Source: Pseudobdellovibrionaceae bacterium (GTDB lineage: Bacteria; Bdellovibrionota; Bdellovibrionia; Bdellovibrionales; Bdellovibrionaceae). From it: a stretch of 64,000 nucleotides of DNA. The notes under the pieces are model-generated. The model was given only the letters and a program-made list of their open reading frames with translations, did not search any database and was not told the DNA's origin. Both the position numbers and the translations under genes were made by a program. Location of the stretch: positions 33,226 through 97,225 of the forward strand of contig JALHMX010000011.1 in the NCBI GenBank assembly GCA_022843825.1, given 5' to 3'. The first letter of the stretch is position 1; the number at the start of each line of letters is the position of its first letter. Of the stretch, positions 62,242-64,000 are shown one piece after another.

Positions 62242-62666
62242 TTTTTGAATCCAAACTTTTTATCTAATAGTTTAAAAATCCACATACCCACAGCCATACT
62301 AATAACGAAAATGAAGGGCCGCAGTTCAAATGAACCCAAGGACGTTAGCGCTGGCCCCGGACAAAATCCAGCTAAACCCCAACCCACCCCAAAAATGAAT
62401 GATCCTAATATTAGATTCGACGATACTTTGGCATTCTGAGGTACACTCCATTGCACAGCAAACAGTGGGCTGTTGCGCTTTCGAATAAGTCTGAAAAGTA
62501 CGAAATGTGATGCAATGGCTCCAATCATCACAAAAACTAAAGTTGGATCCCACTGGCCGAAAATATCTAAAAAACCAATCACCTTTTGGGTGTCCGTCAT
62601 TCCAGAGATTCCCAGTCCCAAGGCAAAAACAAATCCTACAACTAAAGCGGACAGATTATTTTTCAT
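62238..62666 (-). CDS. YeeE/YedE-family protein, second half (DUF6691-like)
   Basis: 142 residues from ATG 62666 with three or four membrane helices and the motif GLAGFCPGPALTSLGS, the counterpart of the YeeE cysteine motif. The open frame extends to 62831 but that part overlaps the upstream gene; the ATGA at 62663-62666 is the natural junction. Together with the next gene it makes a split YeeE/YedE transporter, thought to take up thiosulfate. Confidence 0.85.
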   Translation of the reverse strand: MKNNLSALVVGFVFALGLGISGMTDTQKVIGFLDIFGQWDPTLVFVMIGAIASHFVLFRLIRKRNSPLFAVQWSVPQNAKVSSNLILGSFIFGVGWGLAGFCPGPALTSLGSFELRPFIFVISMAVGMWIFKLLDKKFGFKK

Positions 62667-63070
62667 GACAGCACCGCCACCGCTAATACACCCGCCAAGA
62701 TAAATGTTATAGTTGCCACAATGGAACGAAGCGATAATCGACTGATTCCGCATATTCCATGACCACTGGTGCATCCGCTTCCCAAAACTGTGCCAAATCC
62801 GACCAGCATTCCAGCTAAAACAACGCGCCAATCTGTAGCCAATAGGGGGCTGGAAAAAACTTCGGGTTTAATGAGCTGCAGTGTTACTCCGCCGATGACG
62901 AGTCCGGCGATAAAATAGACTCTCCATATTAGATCTTTACTGACTGGCTTGATTAAACCATAAAAAATACCACTAATGCCGGTCACTCGCCCGTTGAACA
63001 ACAGCATCAACGAAACGGCAAAGCCAATTAAAAGTCCGCCCCATAAGGCATTCACCCAAGCTATATTCAT
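62663..63070 (-). CDS. YeeE/YedE-family protein, first half
   Basis: 135 residues with three or four membrane helices. Motif GTVLGSGCTSGHGICGISRLS carries the conserved cysteines of the family. Coupled by ATGA to the second half. It follows the persulfide dioxygenase gene by nine bases, one transcript. Confidence 0.88.
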   Translation of the reverse strand: MNIAWVNALWGGLLIGFAVSLMLLFNGRVTGISGIFYGLIKPVSKDLIWRVYFIAGLVIGGVTLQLIKPEVFSSPLLATDWRVVLAGMLVGFGTVLGSGCTSGHGICGISRLSLRSIVATITFILAGVLAVAVLS

Positions 63071-63079
63071 AAAAACTCC

Positions 63080-64000
63080 TTAAGATTTTACCGTTGGATA
63101 ACGAAGTTCGTTCCACATCAACATCCCACCGATCATATTTGCCGTATATTTATAGCCAAGCTTTTGACTTTCAACGGTGGCTTGACCAGATCGGCCTCCA
63201 CTGCGACAAACAAAAACTATTTCTTGGGAACGCTCTTGCGTTTCAAGAAATTTCGCTAAATCAGGCCCTAGTGTAACTAATTCCGCGCCTTGAATGTGAC
63301 CTAACTCATTATTAAATTCATCCGGGCGTCGAACATCAACTAATCTTACTTTTCCCAAATTTTCATAAACTTTTTGCACCGTCACTTCCGGCACGCCGTC
63401 ATTCATTGTCGGCGCAATCGTTCGGGATTCTTTAAGAATTCCGCAAGCCAAATTGGCGGGGACGGCCTCGTGTATTTTTTTAGGATTTGCTAGTTTAAGT
63501 TCAGACATAATTTTAATAAAATCTTCTTTGCCTCGCTTCATACCCAGACGTGGGTTAAATTTTTTCTCTAATTCCACCGTCGAAGCTGTTTGACCGCGGT
63601 AATCATGGGCGGGATAAACTTTGGTATCCGCAGGCAAGGAAAACAATTTACCATGAACACTGTCATAAAGCTTATCTGATGAACCCTGTTGAAAATCTGT
63701 TCGACCGCATCCGCGAATCAGCAAAGCATCGCCAGTAAACACTTTATCTTCAAATACAAAACTCATGCACGAATCTGTATGCCCTGGAGTCGTCAATGCC
63801 GTAATCTTCTTATCACCTAAATAAAGCTCTTGGCCGTCTTTTAAAGGTATGTCCACGCAACTGACTTTGGCTTTTTCACTGACAGCAGACTTGGCGCCAG
63901 TTCGTTTTCGAATTTCGCCTGCCGCGGTGATGTGATCCGCATGAATATGAGTATCTAATACATATTTTAAAGTTACCCCTAACTCTTCGATCAATTTTAA
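63080..64000 (-). CDS. Persulfide dioxygenase-rhodanese fusion, 5' end cut by the window edge
   Basis: ETHE1-like metallo-beta-lactamase-fold domain with THIHADH, TPGHTDSCMSF, FTGDALLIRGCGRTDFQQG and YPAHDYRGQ, then a rhodanese domain (about the last 100 residues) with the catalytic Cys in FVCRSGGRS. The MBL part oxidises glutathione persulfide to sulfite and the rhodanese moves sulfane sulfur. The frame stays open to base 64000, so the N-terminal 30 or so residues are outside. First gene of the sulfur operon. Confidence 0.9.
   Translation of the reverse strand, partial: LKLIEELGVTLKYVLDTHIHADHITAAGEIRKRTGAKSAVSEKAKVSCVDIPLKDGQELYLGDKKITALTTPGHTDSCMSFVFEDKVFTGDALLIRGCGRTDFQQGSSDKLYDSVHGKLFSLPADTKVYPAHDYRGQTASTVELEKKFNPRLGMKRGKEDFIKIMSELKLANPKKIHEAVPANLACGILKESRTIAPTMNDGVPEVTVQKVYENLGKVRLVDVRRPDEFNNELGHIQGAELVTLGPDLAKFLETQERSQEIVFVCRSGGRSGQATVESQKLGYKYTANMIGGMLMWNELRYPTVKS

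Noticed and set aside
62667..62831. Longer N-terminus for the second YeeE/YedE half
   Set aside because: These codons lie within the other half in another frame; the ATGA junction at 62663-62666 is the normal coupling.
1..64000. CRISPR arrays, insertion sequences and rRNA genes
   Set aside because: No regularly spaced repeats, transposase frames or rRNA sequence were seen in the window.

Overview
The window is a low-GC, gene-dense chromosomal segment of a flagellated Gram-negative bacterium, most likely a member of Bdellovibrionota (Bdellovibrio / Pseudobdellovibrio-like). This assignment is inferred from gene content: a flagellar operon rich in Bdellovibrio-type proteins, many secreted or lipid-anchored hydrolases, a truncated mla operon and recurring small lipoproteins. 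No rRNA or marker phylogeny was available to confirm it. No CRISPR array or insertion sequence was seen.

Layout. 1-1508: 5' part of acs (cut by the window edge). 1538-1598: long hairpin, one of three copies of a dispersed repeat. 1.7-7.6 kb: small secreted proteins, yacG, HU, pfkA, an ABC-type binding lipoprotein and a PhoD-like phosphatase. 7.7-22.6 kb: one minus-strand flagellar gene cluster read TPR/AMIN protein - Fis-type regulator - flgB - flgC - fliE - fliF - fliG - fliH - fliI - fliJ - motE - fliK - flgD - TIGR02530-type protein - flgE. It is headed by a convincing sigma-54 promoter (GG-N10-GC) at 22625-22641, with a sigma-28-like box in front of flgE. 22.8-25.6 kb: lipoprotein-mlaE-mlaF-mlaD operon behind a near-consensus sigma-70 promoter that appears to give a leaderless mRNA. 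25.7-30.7 kb: DciA-like protein, trmFO, glmS, glmU. 30.8-35 kb: HAD hydrolase, then a histidine kinase with degenerate ATP-binding motifs paired with a sigma-54 activator. 35.1-37.5 kb: pabA-pabB-M48 lipoprotein protease, coupled by ATGA overlaps. 37.5-50 kb: HPF-like protein, several lipoproteins and envelope proteins, secreted nuclease-like and trypsin-like proteins, AlkD-like protein, a ComP-like sensor module without kinase, a drug/metabolite transporter, a second M48 protease, tRNA-Asn and tRNA-Arg.

50.1-57.9 kb: a 7.76-kb integrated element inside tRNA-Ser(GCU), bounded by exact 34-bp direct repeats (50119-50152 and 57844-57877). It holds an Xre regulator, a four-gene cargo operon of lipoproteins and unknown proteins, a D5/P4-type SF3 helicase, a small HTH-like protein, an excisionase, a tyrosine integrase and a RES/Xre toxin-antitoxin pair. 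All genes point the same way, and there are no capsid or conjugation genes. This resembles a phage satellite or small integrative element and is the best candidate for an undescribed system here. Just outside the right end is a PAS-PAS protein that lacks both a normal start codon and any output domain.

58.9-64 kb: a small secreted peptide, a subtilisin-like protease, an M23 membrane peptidase, and a sulfur module (persulfide dioxygenase-rhodanese, two YeeE/YedE halves, TauE/SafE exporter) that runs off the window.
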